Shown here one piece after another: positions 6,510-13,899 of a stretch of 14,331 nucleotides of DNA. Each line of letters starts with the position of its first letter. The first letter of the stretch is position 1. This stretch comes from Bacilli bacterium (GTDB lineage Bacteria > Bacillota_I > Bacilli_A > RFN20 > CAG-826). A program made the translations under genes and the position numbers. The stretch is taken from NCBI GenBank assembly GCA_900767825.1, contig CAAGAN010000004.1, positions 1 to 14,331 of the forward strand. The letters are read 5' to 3'. The notes below the pieces were generated by a model that saw nothing but the letters and a program-made list of their open reading frames with translations, did not search any database and had not been told where the DNA came from.

Positions 6510-7008
6510 AGAAGAACCTATCCTAGTTGTGCAGGGTAAGAACAACCTTAGATATATCCATTATGTCCATCTTTTGGGCATAACTAATAAAGTATTCAAT
6601 ATGTTTGCCTTAATATCAGGATTAATATTTGTAATTATTGGAACTATATTAGCAATAGGCTTAAATAATCCTGATATGTTCATGTTGCCTATAATGATAA
6701 TAACCGCAGGTGCTTTATTGTTATTATTATTCCTTGCTGATTATTTTCTAATTCCTATTATTTTCTATAAAAATAGCAAGAAAGAAGAAAATAGGCTTGA
6801 ATTCTATTCCGATAGACTTGAGTTCCAGACTAACCAAATGGTTGTACCTCTAATTAGAATCAAATATGACATGCTAAAAAAGGTAGAAGAATATAAAGGG
6901 GCATATTATTTCTATACTAGGATTGGTAGAAGAATAATGGCTTTAGCGTTTTTAGATAATTCTTTAACTAGCGAAAACAAAGCTTTCCTAAAAGGCTTAT
7001 TTAAATGA
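6490..7008 (+). CDS. YcxB-like two-helix membrane protein
   Basis: The function is unknown. The 172-aa protein has an N-terminal cytosolic stretch, two membrane helices (about 38-58 and 64-84) and a C-terminal soluble domain of about 85 residues. This domain includes NRLEFYSDRLEFQTNQ and the pattern 'YDMLKKVEEYKGAYYFYT', which resembles the YcxB/PH-like fold of small Firmicute membrane proteins. The start is uncertain: TTG at 6490 lies 9 nt after AAAGGAG (6474-6480), whereas ATG at 6496 lies 15 nt after it. Either start overlaps the end of folT by 14-20 nt. The gene ends in TGA with an ATGA overlap with the exonuclease gene. Confidence 0.7.
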   Translation: MPMNEIKEEPILVVQGKNNLRYIHYVHLLGITNKVFNMFALISGLIFVIIGTILAIGLNNPDMFMLPIMIITAGALLLLLFLADYFLIPIIFYKNSKKEENRLEFYSDRLEFQTNQMVVPLIRIKYDMLKKVEEYKGAYYFYTRIGRRIMALAFLDNSLTSENKAFLKGLFK

Positions 7009-7772
7009 AGATAGTCTCTTTTAACATCAATGGGCTTAGAGCCATTTTAAAAAAGGGATTAATAGATACATTAGATAGTTTGGATGCCGATATAGTTTTC
7101 CTTCAGGAAACTAAATTATCTGAATTATCTTATCCATTAGGATCTAATTTTGAATCCACTGCTTATAAATCTATTTTTACTATATCTAAAATTAAGAAAG
7201 GATATTCTGGAGTTGCCTTTCTAGTTAAAAAAGAACCTTTATCATTTCATTTTGGATTAGAAAATAATGAATATGATGAAGAAGGAAGAATCATTACTTT
7301 AGAATACCCCTCCTTTTATTTAGTTGGAGCTTATGTCCCTAATTCAGGAGAGAATCTAGTTAGGCTTGATTTTAGACTTGAATTTGAAAAGAAGATGGCA
7401 TCTTATCTATCTAAATTAGATAAAACCAAGCCAGTTATATATTGTGGCGACCTTAATGTAGCCCATAATCCAATTGATATTAAAAACCCTAAATCAAATG
7501 AGCATAATGCAGGTTATACATTAGAAGAAAGAAATGTCTTATCTTCTTTGTTAAATTTGGGGTTTATCGATACTTTTAGATATATTTATCCTGAGATAAT
7601 TAAATATTCCTGGTGGTCATATAGATTTAATTCTAGAGCCAGGAATGCTGGATGGAGAATAGATTATTTTATTGTTTCATCTAGATTTATAGATAATGTT
7701 AGTGATAGCTTGATTCTAAATGATATTAATGGATCTGATCATTGTCCAATCGAATTAATTATCAAAAATTAA
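7005..7772 (+). CDS. xth: Exodeoxyribonuclease III (AP endonuclease)
   Basis: This is a DNA-repair enzyme of the ExoIII/APE1 family that cleaves at abasic sites and removes 3'-blocking groups. All catalytic motifs are present in the 255-aa protein: FNINGLR with Asn7, LQETK with Glu35, GAYVPN with Tyr110, CGDLN with Asp149/Asn151, YSWWSYR (201-207), GWRIDYF with Asp220, and the terminal GSDHCPI with Asp245/His246. Length is normal (about 250-270). The start ATG overlaps the upstream stop (ATGA at 7005-7008), so translation is likely coupled. No terminator is seen after the gene; its stop overlaps the stop of the convergent gene by 4 nt. Confidence 0.96.
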   Translation: MKIVSFNINGLRAILKKGLIDTLDSLDADIVFLQETKLSELSYPLGSNFESTAYKSIFTISKIKKGYSGVAFLVKKEPLSFHFGLENNEYDEEGRIITLEYPSFYLVGAYVPNSGENLVRLDFRLEFEKKMASYLSKLDKTKPVIYCGDLNVAHNPIDIKNPKSNEHNAGYTLEERNVLSSLLNLGFIDTFRYIYPEIIKYSWWSYRFNSRARNAGWRIDYFIVSSRFIDNVSDSLILNDINGSDHCPIELIIKN

Positions 7773-8443
7773 AGAACATAGAAATAAATCGAGAAGAACA
7801 TTAATATTGCCCCGATTAGGACAAAGAAATGGAAGATCGAATGGAACCAGAGGTTTTTCTTTCCTCCAAGCCCATAAAGAACCGCCCCAATCCAAAAGGA
7901 AACTCCTCCGAAAACCAATAAAAGCAACCCTCCTATAGGAAGAGTTAAGGCAAGGGGATAGAACGCCAAACAAATGGTAGAGCCTAATATTACATATAAA
8001 GAAATGCTCAATATATTGAATTTCTTCATATTGACTGAATTAAGTGTTATTCCAGTGATGCATCCTGCCCAGACAATACCTAACAAGACATATCCCCAAG
8101 GGAATGATGTATTTGGCACATTAGATAAGGATATAAGGCAATAAGGAACATAAGTCGCCATTATAGCTCCATAGACTGTATCATGGTCAATTACCCTAAG
8201 TACTTGCTTGCCCTTATTTTTGGCTAGCCCATGATAGATACAAGAAATAGTAAACATCAGGAATACTCCAAATACATATATAGATACTGATAAGATATTT
8301 AACCAATATCCGGTTAAGGCAGCCTTTTGGATAAGGAATCCCCCTCCTATAGCAATAAATACTGCTCCAGCCCCATGAGAGATTGAATTCCACAAATCCT
8401 GGGCTAATGTGTATTGTGGTAATGGAAATTTAGTAGCTTTCAT
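7769..8443 (-). CDS. trhA: Hemolysin III / PAQR-family membrane protein
   Basis: This is a seven-helix membrane protein of the bacterial hemolysin III (TrhA/YqfA) branch of the PAQR superfamily, which affects membrane homeostasis; many members do not act as true hemolysins. The 224-aa product (from 8443) has the family motifs NSISHGAGA (19-27), FTISCIYHGL with Ser67/His71, RVIDHDTVYGAIMATYVP with Asp86, and the terminal HSIFHFFVLIGA with His201/His205; these Ser/His/Asp residues form the superfamily metal site. The ORF extends to an ATG at 8461, but neither start has a Shine-Dalgarno site. The ATG at 8443 lies 7 nt after a good -10 with a good -35, so a leaderless start there is preferred. 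The last 4 nt overlap the exonuclease III gene tail to tail. Confidence 0.9.
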   Translation of the reverse strand: MKATKFPLPQYTLAQDLWNSISHGAGAVFIAIGGGFLIQKAALTGYWLNILSVSIYVFGVFLMFTISCIYHGLAKNKGKQVLRVIDHDTVYGAIMATYVPYCLISLSNVPNTSFPWGYVLLGIVWAGCITGITLNSVNMKKFNILSISLYVILGSTICLAFYPLALTLPIGGLLLLVFGGVSFWIGAVLYGLGGKKNLWFHSIFHFFVLIGAILMFFSIYFYVL

Positions 8444-8450
8444 ACTCACA

Positions 8451-8478
8451 ATGATAGTCATCTAGTAAAGAAAGTCAA
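8451..8478 (-). promoter_or_regulatory. Promoter of the hemolysin III gene, leaderless geometry
   Basis: On the minus strand TTGACT (8473-8478), a 16-bp spacer and TATCAT (8451-8456) form a near-consensus sigma-70/A promoter. The -10 is followed by 7 nt and then the ATG at 8443. The promoter overlaps the longer possible reading frame from 8461, which argues against that longer start. Confidence 0.6.
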
Positions 8479-8649
8479 TACATCTCGTAATAGAAACTAG
8501 ATATAAATAACTTAAAACTAAGTGAAAAAATATGATGACAGAATTAACAATGTGCATATTTATATAACTATTGCATTTTTAAGTACCTAATAGTCAAATG
8601 TTTTTTGTTTCATTAATACTTACTTATATATTTATATTGTTAAGGATAT

Positions 8650-8672
8650 AAAAAGCACAGAAATTAATCTGT
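8650..8672 (-). terminator. Probable terminator of the SipW-type cassette
   Basis: Read on the minus strand, ACAGA and TCTGT (8668-8672 and 8657-8661) form a 5-bp stem around TTAATT, followed by GC and a T-run (8650-8654). The stem is short and AT-rich, but it lies 33 bp past the stop of the 701-aa gene in the right orientation. Confidence 0.45.
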
Positions 8673-8704
8673 CCAAGTTGTAATTAATAATAATTCAATT
8701 TTTA

Positions 8705-10810
8705 CTAGCTTGTTTTAACTCTTTGCCAACAAGCCATATGACGTTTATAGCTCTTGCCAATCTCTATTTTTTTATTGGTCAAATGATCAACTACATCATA
8801 TTGAGTCAAATATGCAGATAACATCATCTTTGAACCGTCTTTTAAAGTTATTTCTTGATCGTTTAATACGTAATCATCGTTTGCTTTCATTTCAAACGAA
8901 GTAAGCTCGATGGCTTTTAAAGTCGTATTGTTTTCAGGATCAATTAGCTTAGTATCAGGATCTATGAACGAAACTAAATCAGTTTCATCTGGGTAAACAT
9001 AGACTTTGTGAACGTTTGTAAGATAAGGAGCCATTGCAATTCGAATAGATGTAGGTTTTCCCTTATGTTCTCCCGAAGTTGCAAAATCTACTTTTATTAA
9101 CACTTTGCAAAAGCCGGAATACTTAAATTGAGAAGTAAAGAAATAATCTTCATATGTGCTTTCGGGACTATAATTAGGCAAATATTCAGGATTCTTAATA
9201 TATTCACTTGGATTGTTACTTATTTTTTTAAAAGAAGTTTCAGAAATACCTTTGTAATTGCCTTTTACATTTAAATCCAGCTCATTAGTATTGACATAAC
9301 GTAATTCTTCATCCTTCATGGCTTCAATACCGCCAATAGTAGACAAATTTTCGTCCGAAGGTAAGAAAGAAAAAACAGTATTCCTAATTTTATATTTTTT
9401 GCCATCAGAATTTGTATATTCAGTAAATAAATGGTTTTTACCTTTTTCCATGAAAACATTATCAAGATAATACATCTTCCACAGACCACCTAAACTAGCA
9501 TCCTTGCTACTGCTGAAACGAGAAACATATAATTGGCCAGCTGTATCAAAAGTAAAACCTCTGCCTTCGGTACCAGCAAGTCTAAATTCATAAACTTTTT
9601 CAACTCTTACAAACATCCAAAAATAGTGTCTTCTTACAGATCTTTTGTATATATCGCTCGTTGAATTGGTAACGTTATCATCATAGACTAACGGAGTATT
9701 GTTACTATTTATAGTAGAATTGAATAAATGTGCATTAGAAGAATTGAAGCTGCTAGCCAAGTAGTACTGTCTTTGCAAATAAACATATACATTATAAATA
9801 CCAGGTTCTTCGATAATGACATTTTCCTTTAAACTATTATTGTAAAAATAAATGTCTACTAAATCATCACCTATCTTATTGGAGTAATTATACCAATCTT
9901 CATACCAGCTCAAGCTGTTTTCTTTTAATCCTGCAAACTGCAAATTCCATCTATCAGTCGAATTAACAACCAAGTTTTTATAATAGAAATAAGTTTTATT
10001 TTCATCACCATCTACTCTGGAAAAATAACGTGTTTTAGTAGCATCTGGATTTGAATTTTCTAAAAGTTGAACCGAATTCTTTTTATTATCGTAATCTTTT
10101 CCACTTGTAAAAATGGGGTATACGAAAATAATCTTATCATTCTTATCGCTTCCATCGTTTGCTTCATTATCAATTTTGGTTAAATCATCAAAAGCAGAGA
10201 TATAATTATATTCGCCTTGACTAGCATAAGCACTAATGGATGATGATTTTACGGCAGTCCACCCACTGAAAACAACATGATAAAAAGGGTCTCCCCAAAA
10301 ATCTCTATACTTATCAAAACCATTAGTAATAGGTTCACTAATGCTTTGAAATTCCTCTAAAGTAATTGAGGGCCCACCATGGGTTTGAATTTTCTTGGGA
10401 TAATATTTTCTATACGAATCATTGTAGCCTTTCAAATTACTATTGCTAATAATTTCGCTATGTGAGCTATCTGCCCAACTACCCAACGCATAAATCTTCT
10501 TTTCGTCATTATCCTTTGGTTTCTCTGAAGAAGCATTGAAAGCGTCAACAATACTTTGTTCGTCTATAAGGCCTTGGCCATTTTTGTACTGTGTATAATC
10601 TAGTTTTGCCGCCTGCATTGACGGAAAGAAATAGATCGTATAGTTATTTTCATCAAGCTTAAAGTTAGGCTTGACGTCATCAATCTTACCTGAATTTGAA
10701 TCGGTTTTAGTATCTACTTGATTTGAATAAACAAAACCTGCATAAGCCGCACTAATAATCGTGGCAGGAAGGAAAAATAGCAATAATGGCAATAAGAATC
10801 TTTTTTTCAT
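8705..10810 (-). CDS. Large (701-aa) exported protein of the SipW-type cassette, unknown family
   Basis: I do not recognise a family. The N-terminus MKKRFLLPLLLFFLP...AAYAGFVYSN is a signal peptide (hydrophobic core about 5-24) followed by QVDTKTDSNSGK. This post-signal segment echoes QVDTKSNASLK of the 235-aa protein three genes upstream. The mature part is rich in Tyr, Asn and Ser with many beta-like segments (for example YNVYVYLQRQYYL and YEFRLAGTEGRGFTFDT) and only two Cys. There is no C-terminal membrane helix or sortase motif, so it is released or held by partners. A stretch near YHVVFSGWTAV faintly recalls InlB B-repeat (Flg_new) domains, but the match is too weak to claim. AGGAGG lies 9 nt before the ATG; the start overlaps the preceding stop (TAATG). 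It could be a fibre-tip adhesin or matrix scaffold. Confidence 0.85.
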   Translation of the reverse strand: MKKRFLLPLLLFFLPATIISAAYAGFVYSNQVDTKTDSNSGKIDDVKPNFKLDENNYTIYFFPSMQAAKLDYTQYKNGQGLIDEQSIVDAFNASSEKPKDNDEKKIYALGSWADSSHSEIISNSNLKGYNDSYRKYYPKKIQTHGGPSITLEEFQSISEPITNGFDKYRDFWGDPFYHVVFSGWTAVKSSSISAYASQGEYNYISAFDDLTKIDNEANDGSDKNDKIIFVYPIFTSGKDYDNKKNSVQLLENSNPDATKTRYFSRVDGDENKTYFYYKNLVVNSTDRWNLQFAGLKENSLSWYEDWYNYSNKIGDDLVDIYFYNNSLKENVIIEEPGIYNVYVYLQRQYYLASSFNSSNAHLFNSTINSNNTPLVYDDNVTNSTSDIYKRSVRRHYFWMFVRVEKVYEFRLAGTEGRGFTFDTAGQLYVSRFSSSKDASLGGLWKMYYLDNVFMEKGKNHLFTEYTNSDGKKYKIRNTVFSFLPSDENLSTIGGIEAMKDEELRYVNTNELDLNVKGNYKGISETSFKKISNNPSEYIKNPEYLPNYSPESTYEDYFFTSQFKYSGFCKVLIKVDFATSGEHKGKPTSIRIAMAPYLTNVHKVYVYPDETDLVSFIDPDTKLIDPENNTTLKAIELTSFEMKANDDYVLNDQEITLKDGSKMMLSAYLTQYDVVDHLTNKKIEIGKSYKRHMACWQRVKTS

Positions 10811-11463
10811 TATTTAACTCCTCCTTTAAGTGTCGGTACTAACGAGAATTCATATGTTATAAACGGGCTATCTCCAAGAGCATGAACCATATTGGAAAGT
10901 TTCTTATAATCCTCATGACTCGATGGAACCATACCAGGTCTATATACGATTGCTAATGGAATAGAAGCATTTATTACTTTAGTAGTTTCAGGATAAGCAT
11001 AGACAATAGGTTTACCTGAATTATCTAGGGCAAGACTCTCACAAACTAAACCTTCAGTATCCATAGGATCATCGAATTGGAAATAAGGATTTCCGCCATC
11101 TTTTAAAGATTCATTAATACTTAGTTTATAATGGATTTGATAGGTAAAATCACTAAAGGAATAATCCCCTTCTTTTTCTTTGCTTGTATCAAATGTGTAA
11201 GTCAAATTGATAGCTTCTACACCTTCGACTTCGTTTTGCCAGATTAAGAAAGAAGGAGAAGAAACCTCTGCTCCATCTAATACAAACTTAACTTCGAATC
11301 CCCCAAATGAAGAAGGAACCTTCTTTTGGACATTCGCGGATACATCGGCATCTTTTCTATTTAATCCATTCCCATAATAGAAGGCAGAGAATCCAGTTCC
11401 AATGATAGTAAAAGAGGCAACAACCGGGATTAAAATGCCTAATAACCTTTTAACCCTAATCAT
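10810..11463 (-). CDS. Exported fibre/matrix-like protein with SipW-type signal (217 aa)
   Basis: This is a predicted substrate of the adjacent signal peptidase. The N-terminus has MIRVKRLL, a hydrophobic core and IIGTGFSAFYYGNG (21-33), comparable to the 'GxGTxAxF' end of TasA/camelysin signals. The mature region is beta-rich. It appears to be a diverged paralogue of the 235-aa protein: FGGFEVKFVLD (53-63), VEGVEAINLTYT (79-90) and EDYKKLSNMVHALGDSPFI (184-202) align in order with its counterparts. The frame opens with a GTG at 11472, but AGAGG followed by 8 nt selects the ATG at 11463. The gene overlaps the end of the peptidase gene by 8 nt and shares one base (TAATG) with the next start. 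It is probably a minor or adaptor subunit. The family is not named with certainty. Confidence 0.83.
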   Translation of the reverse strand: MIRVKRLLGILIPVVASFTIIGTGFSAFYYGNGLNRKDADVSANVQKKVPSSFGGFEVKFVLDGAEVSSPSFLIWQNEVEGVEAINLTYTFDTSKEKEGDYSFSDFTYQIHYKLSINESLKDGGNPYFQFDDPMDTEGLVCESLALDNSGKPIVYAYPETTKVINASIPLAIVYRPGMVPSSHEDYKKLSNMVHALGDSPFITYEFSLVPTLKGGVK

Positions 11464-12721
11464 TGTCTTCACCTCTATGGATGGATGAATATAGGAACAA
11501 CATCTTCTTGCTAGATTTGTTATATGGTTCTTCTATCTTAATAAGAAGATCATAAACTTCTTCTTTATCTGATATGAATTCAATATCAGAGCCCTTATCC
11601 ATTAAGTAACACATCTGTTTATTGAATTCATATTCTTCTTTATATGAAACAACATCAAATATATTTCTTGATGGGGACGATAATACCAATTCGTAATTAC
11701 CATCATATATATCGATATCATCTAGCCCTTCTATTTGGATGGTACCTTGCTTAATTAGACCAGTATAGGCATATTCGTTATCGTTAATCTTATTAAATGC
11801 AAGGGTAGAATCAGCCATCTTAGGTACAAAATATACAGGCATATCTTCCGTAGTTGGATTTGCTAAACCAAGTAGATATAGATATCTCTTATCATGTACA
11901 TTTACGAGTTTTGAATAAAGCATCGAATAAATAAGAAGCAATAAGAACGCTACTACTAGGGTAATCATCCCAATTGAAGACCTTAGATATATAAAGAAAT
12001 ATCCAAGGAATACATTCTGATAACCAGTAAATTTACCAACTAACTTTTCAAATCCAACCTCAGTTTCAAAAAAGTAAGATTCCGCATTGGCATCACCTTT
12101 GAAGGTATATAGTTTCTTTCCTTCTTTGGTTTCAACATCAATTAATCTATGGACGACTGTTATTTCTTTATTTTGGTCAACATCAAACATCTTAAAAGCA
12201 TAGATGTCATAGATATTCATATCTTCTGGGGATACTTTTTCAATGGTGATGAATGCATAATGCTCGATTCTATTTGAATTATCCGAAAGATTATTCTCTT
12301 TGATATAGGTATTACTTGGATGGATTGTTTCCATTGATCCAGTCTGGATTACTAACATGGCTGTATTGCCGATGAATACTTGATTATCAGTGAAGTGGGA
12401 ATATAAAGATACCCCAACAATTCCAACAGATAATCCACAGATTACAAAAAGGAATATATTCCAAATCGAAAAAGTTGTTTTAGCGGATTTCCCTCTTTTT
12501 TCAAAATAAGTAACAACATCTTCATTCTTAGCCTTTTTCTTTAAAGTAGGCATGTCTTTACTTATTTCTTTATTAATAGAGACATCTTCTAGTCCATTTA
12601 CATAAAGCAACTTTTTAGATTTGAAATACAAATAGGACAAAGAAAGGAAGGCTATAGCAAAACAAACGATGACTACAAGACATACGATATATATACCTCT
12701 TGTTACATTATCATTAACCAT
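11456..12721 (-). CDS. SipW/ER-type signal peptidase I with extra N- and C-terminal regions
   Basis: This is a membrane serine protease (family S26B) expected to remove the signal peptides of its neighbours. Catalytic Ser129 lies in IQTGSM (125-130), and His191 in VVHRLID replaces the Lys of ordinary bacterial signal peptidases, as in Bacillus SipW and eukaryotic/archaeal enzymes. FKGDANAE (207-214) is the conserved GDaN box. At 421 aa it is more than twice the length of B. subtilis SipW. An added N-terminal membrane helix (11-33) and charged linker (34-84) precede the usual helix (85-107). After the last helix (247-268) comes a 150-residue domain predicted to be cytosolic by the positive-inside rule. 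GGAGG lies about 6-8 nt before the ATG at 12721. The gene sits between the two small paralogous substrates. Confidence 0.88.
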   Translation of the reverse strand: MVNDNVTRGIYIVCLVVIVCFAIAFLSLSYLYFKSKKLLYVNGLEDVSINKEISKDMPTLKKKAKNEDVVTYFEKRGKSAKTTFSIWNIFLFVICGLSVGIVGVSLYSHFTDNQVFIGNTAMLVIQTGSMETIHPSNTYIKENNLSDNSNRIEHYAFITIEKVSPEDMNIYDIYAFKMFDVDQNKEITVVHRLIDVETKEGKKLYTFKGDANAESYFFETEVGFEKLVGKFTGYQNVFLGYFFIYLRSSIGMITLVVAFLLLLIYSMLYSKLVNVHDKRYLYLLGLANPTTEDMPVYFVPKMADSTLAFNKINDNEYAYTGLIKQGTIQIEGLDDIDIYDGNYELVLSSPSRNIFDVVSYKEEYEFNKQMCYLMDKGSDIEFISDKEEVYDLLIKIEEPYNKSSKKMLFLYSSIHRGEDND

Positions 12722-12782
12722 AGTACCCCTCCTTTCCTTTATATATTTATATAATGAGTATAAAAATGGTTCCTATTTGTGA

Positions 12783-13490
12783 TTAAGCTTTGACGATTGT
12801 GGCTCTGGTGACAATCTTCATTGGTTTGCTGATGGCTTCAACGGTAGTCTTCATCTTTGCATATTCAGTAGAATTGATAGGTTCACAAGTGGTGACACCT
12901 TTCCTTTGATCGGCGTCAGTTCCATAATGAGTAGCAGCAACATAAGGAGCATATGCAAAAGTGAAAGCGTGGGTGAGTTCTAAGCCATTGGTAATTTGAG
13001 CATCATCCCAAGCAAGGTCATAACCAGTATAACCGTCTGTAACAGTACCTGTAGCAGCAGTCAATCCGGTAGGAACGACCCATTTATTTAAATCATTCTG
13101 AACTTCGACGGTAGTGACAATCTTAACTTTGACGGTAGTTTCACCAAAAGTCCCACTATCGACTTGTGGAGCAGATGGTTTCTTGTACTTGATTGTTGAG
13201 GTATCACCAGTTTCGTTGGTCATGGTGATTCCAGTGGCTTCTAAACCAAGTAATTCATCACCGGCAGCAACAATCTTTGCTCTTGTTTCGGCAGTTTGGT
13301 CTAGATGAAGCATGAATGTGTCAGAAACAGTTTCAAATGTCCCAATATGAAGCATGTTCTCAACTTTCAAAGAAGCATTGGACTTGGTGTCGACTTGTTT
13401 ATCTCCGAAATACCAAACAGAGAAACCCGAACCTACAACAGCAATGGCGGCTGCGGCAGGAACCAAAATTGATACTAAAAATCTTTTCAT
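12783..13490 (-). CDS. Probable major exported fibre subunit with SipW-type signal (235 aa)
   Basis: This is the first gene of the cassette. MKRFLVSILVPAAAAIAVV precedes GSGFSVWYFGDKQVDTKSN (20-38), a layout matching TasA-type signals in which a hydrophobic core ends in a Gly-rich turn plus aromatics. The mature protein is Thr/Val/Ala-rich and beta-like with one Cys. It shares segments with the 217-aa protein: IGTFETVSDTFMLHLD (49-64), LGLEATGITMT (81-91) and TEYAKMKTTVEAISKPM (208-224). Codon choice (ACC, GTC, GCC, AAG, GGT) is clearly richer in GC and more selective than in neighbouring genes, which suggests very high expression. The frame opens with an ATG at 13496, but AGGAGG is only 2 nt from it and 8 nt from the ATG at 13490, so 13490 is chosen. 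A 61-bp gap separates it from the peptidase gene. I infer a secreted structural protein similar in role to TasA; direct homology to TasA is not shown. Confidence 0.82.
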   Translation of the reverse strand: MKRFLVSILVPAAAAIAVVGSGFSVWYFGDKQVDTKSNASLKVENMLHIGTFETVSDTFMLHLDQTAETRAKIVAAGDELLGLEATGITMTNETGDTSTIKYKKPSAPQVDSGTFGETTVKVKIVTTVEVQNDLNKWVVPTGLTAATGTVTDGYTGYDLAWDDAQITNGLELTHAFTFAYAPYVAATHYGTDADQRKGVTTCEPINSTEYAKMKTTVEAISKPMKIVTRATIVKA

Positions 13491-13597
13491 TATCATAGCC
13501 TCCTATTTTTAGTGTCGCTATTTAAGCAAGTTTTTAAAAAAATGCAAATCAAACGCACCACTTTTTTAAATTTTTCTCAATTTTTATTTTATCTATA

Positions 13598-13603
13598 TTA
13601 TAT
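13598..13603 (-). promoter_or_regulatory. Candidate -10 box for the SipW-type cassette
   Basis: A perfect TATAAT on the minus strand lies about 108 bp upstream of the ATG at 13490. No good -35 is found at 17 bp, so either the promoter is activator-dependent or another AT-rich hexamer is used. Confidence 0.3.
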
Positions 13604-13845
13604 TAAAAGCAAGAATAATTCCGATTTAATCGAATGTTTTATATAGTTACAAACAAAAAATCTATATTTCAAAATCGGCAAACTAGTGGAATTTTTAATT
13701 ATTTTTAAGCATATTTTTCAGCCATTTTTACCACCTATTTTTGACCCTAAAAATTGGTTTGTCCTTGTTTTGTCAGTTTTTAATCCCTCATTTGTCACCT
13801 TTGGATTTAAATAGAAAAACATCAAATCAGTATGTTGGTAAAAAT

Positions 13846-13859
13846 TGTAACCGCTTACA
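13846..13859 (-). promoter_or_regulatory. cre-like palindrome upstream of the SipW-type cassette
   Basis: On the minus strand TGTAAGCGGTTACA matches the cre consensus TGWAARCGYTWNCW at 13 of 14 positions and is nearly palindromic. It shares GGTTACA with the third box of the 3045-3084 cluster. It lies about 355 bp upstream of the cassette start, far for direct repression. Confidence 0.45.
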
Positions 13860-13862
13860 TAA

Positions 13863-13899
13863 TTTAACGTAACATATTTCGATAATTTGTAACGTTAAA
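13863..13899. repeat. 12-bp inverted repeat next to the cre-like box
   Basis: TTTAACGTAACA (13863-13874) and TGTAACGTTAAA (13888-13899) are inverted copies with one mismatch across a 13-base spacer. No T-run follows. The symmetric AACGT/ACGTT cores suggest a dimeric or tetrameric regulator site, and it begins 3 bp after the cre-like palindrome. Confidence 0.5.

Noticed and set aside
6490..7008. Possible use of UGA as tryptophan (Mycoplasma-type code)
   Set aside because: The YcxB-like gene ends at a UGA overlapping the next start, and Trp codons throughout are UGG.
13114..13498. Open frames on the plus strand opposite the 235-aa exported protein gene
   Set aside because: They are shadows of a better-supported gene with signal peptide, paralogue and ribosome site.
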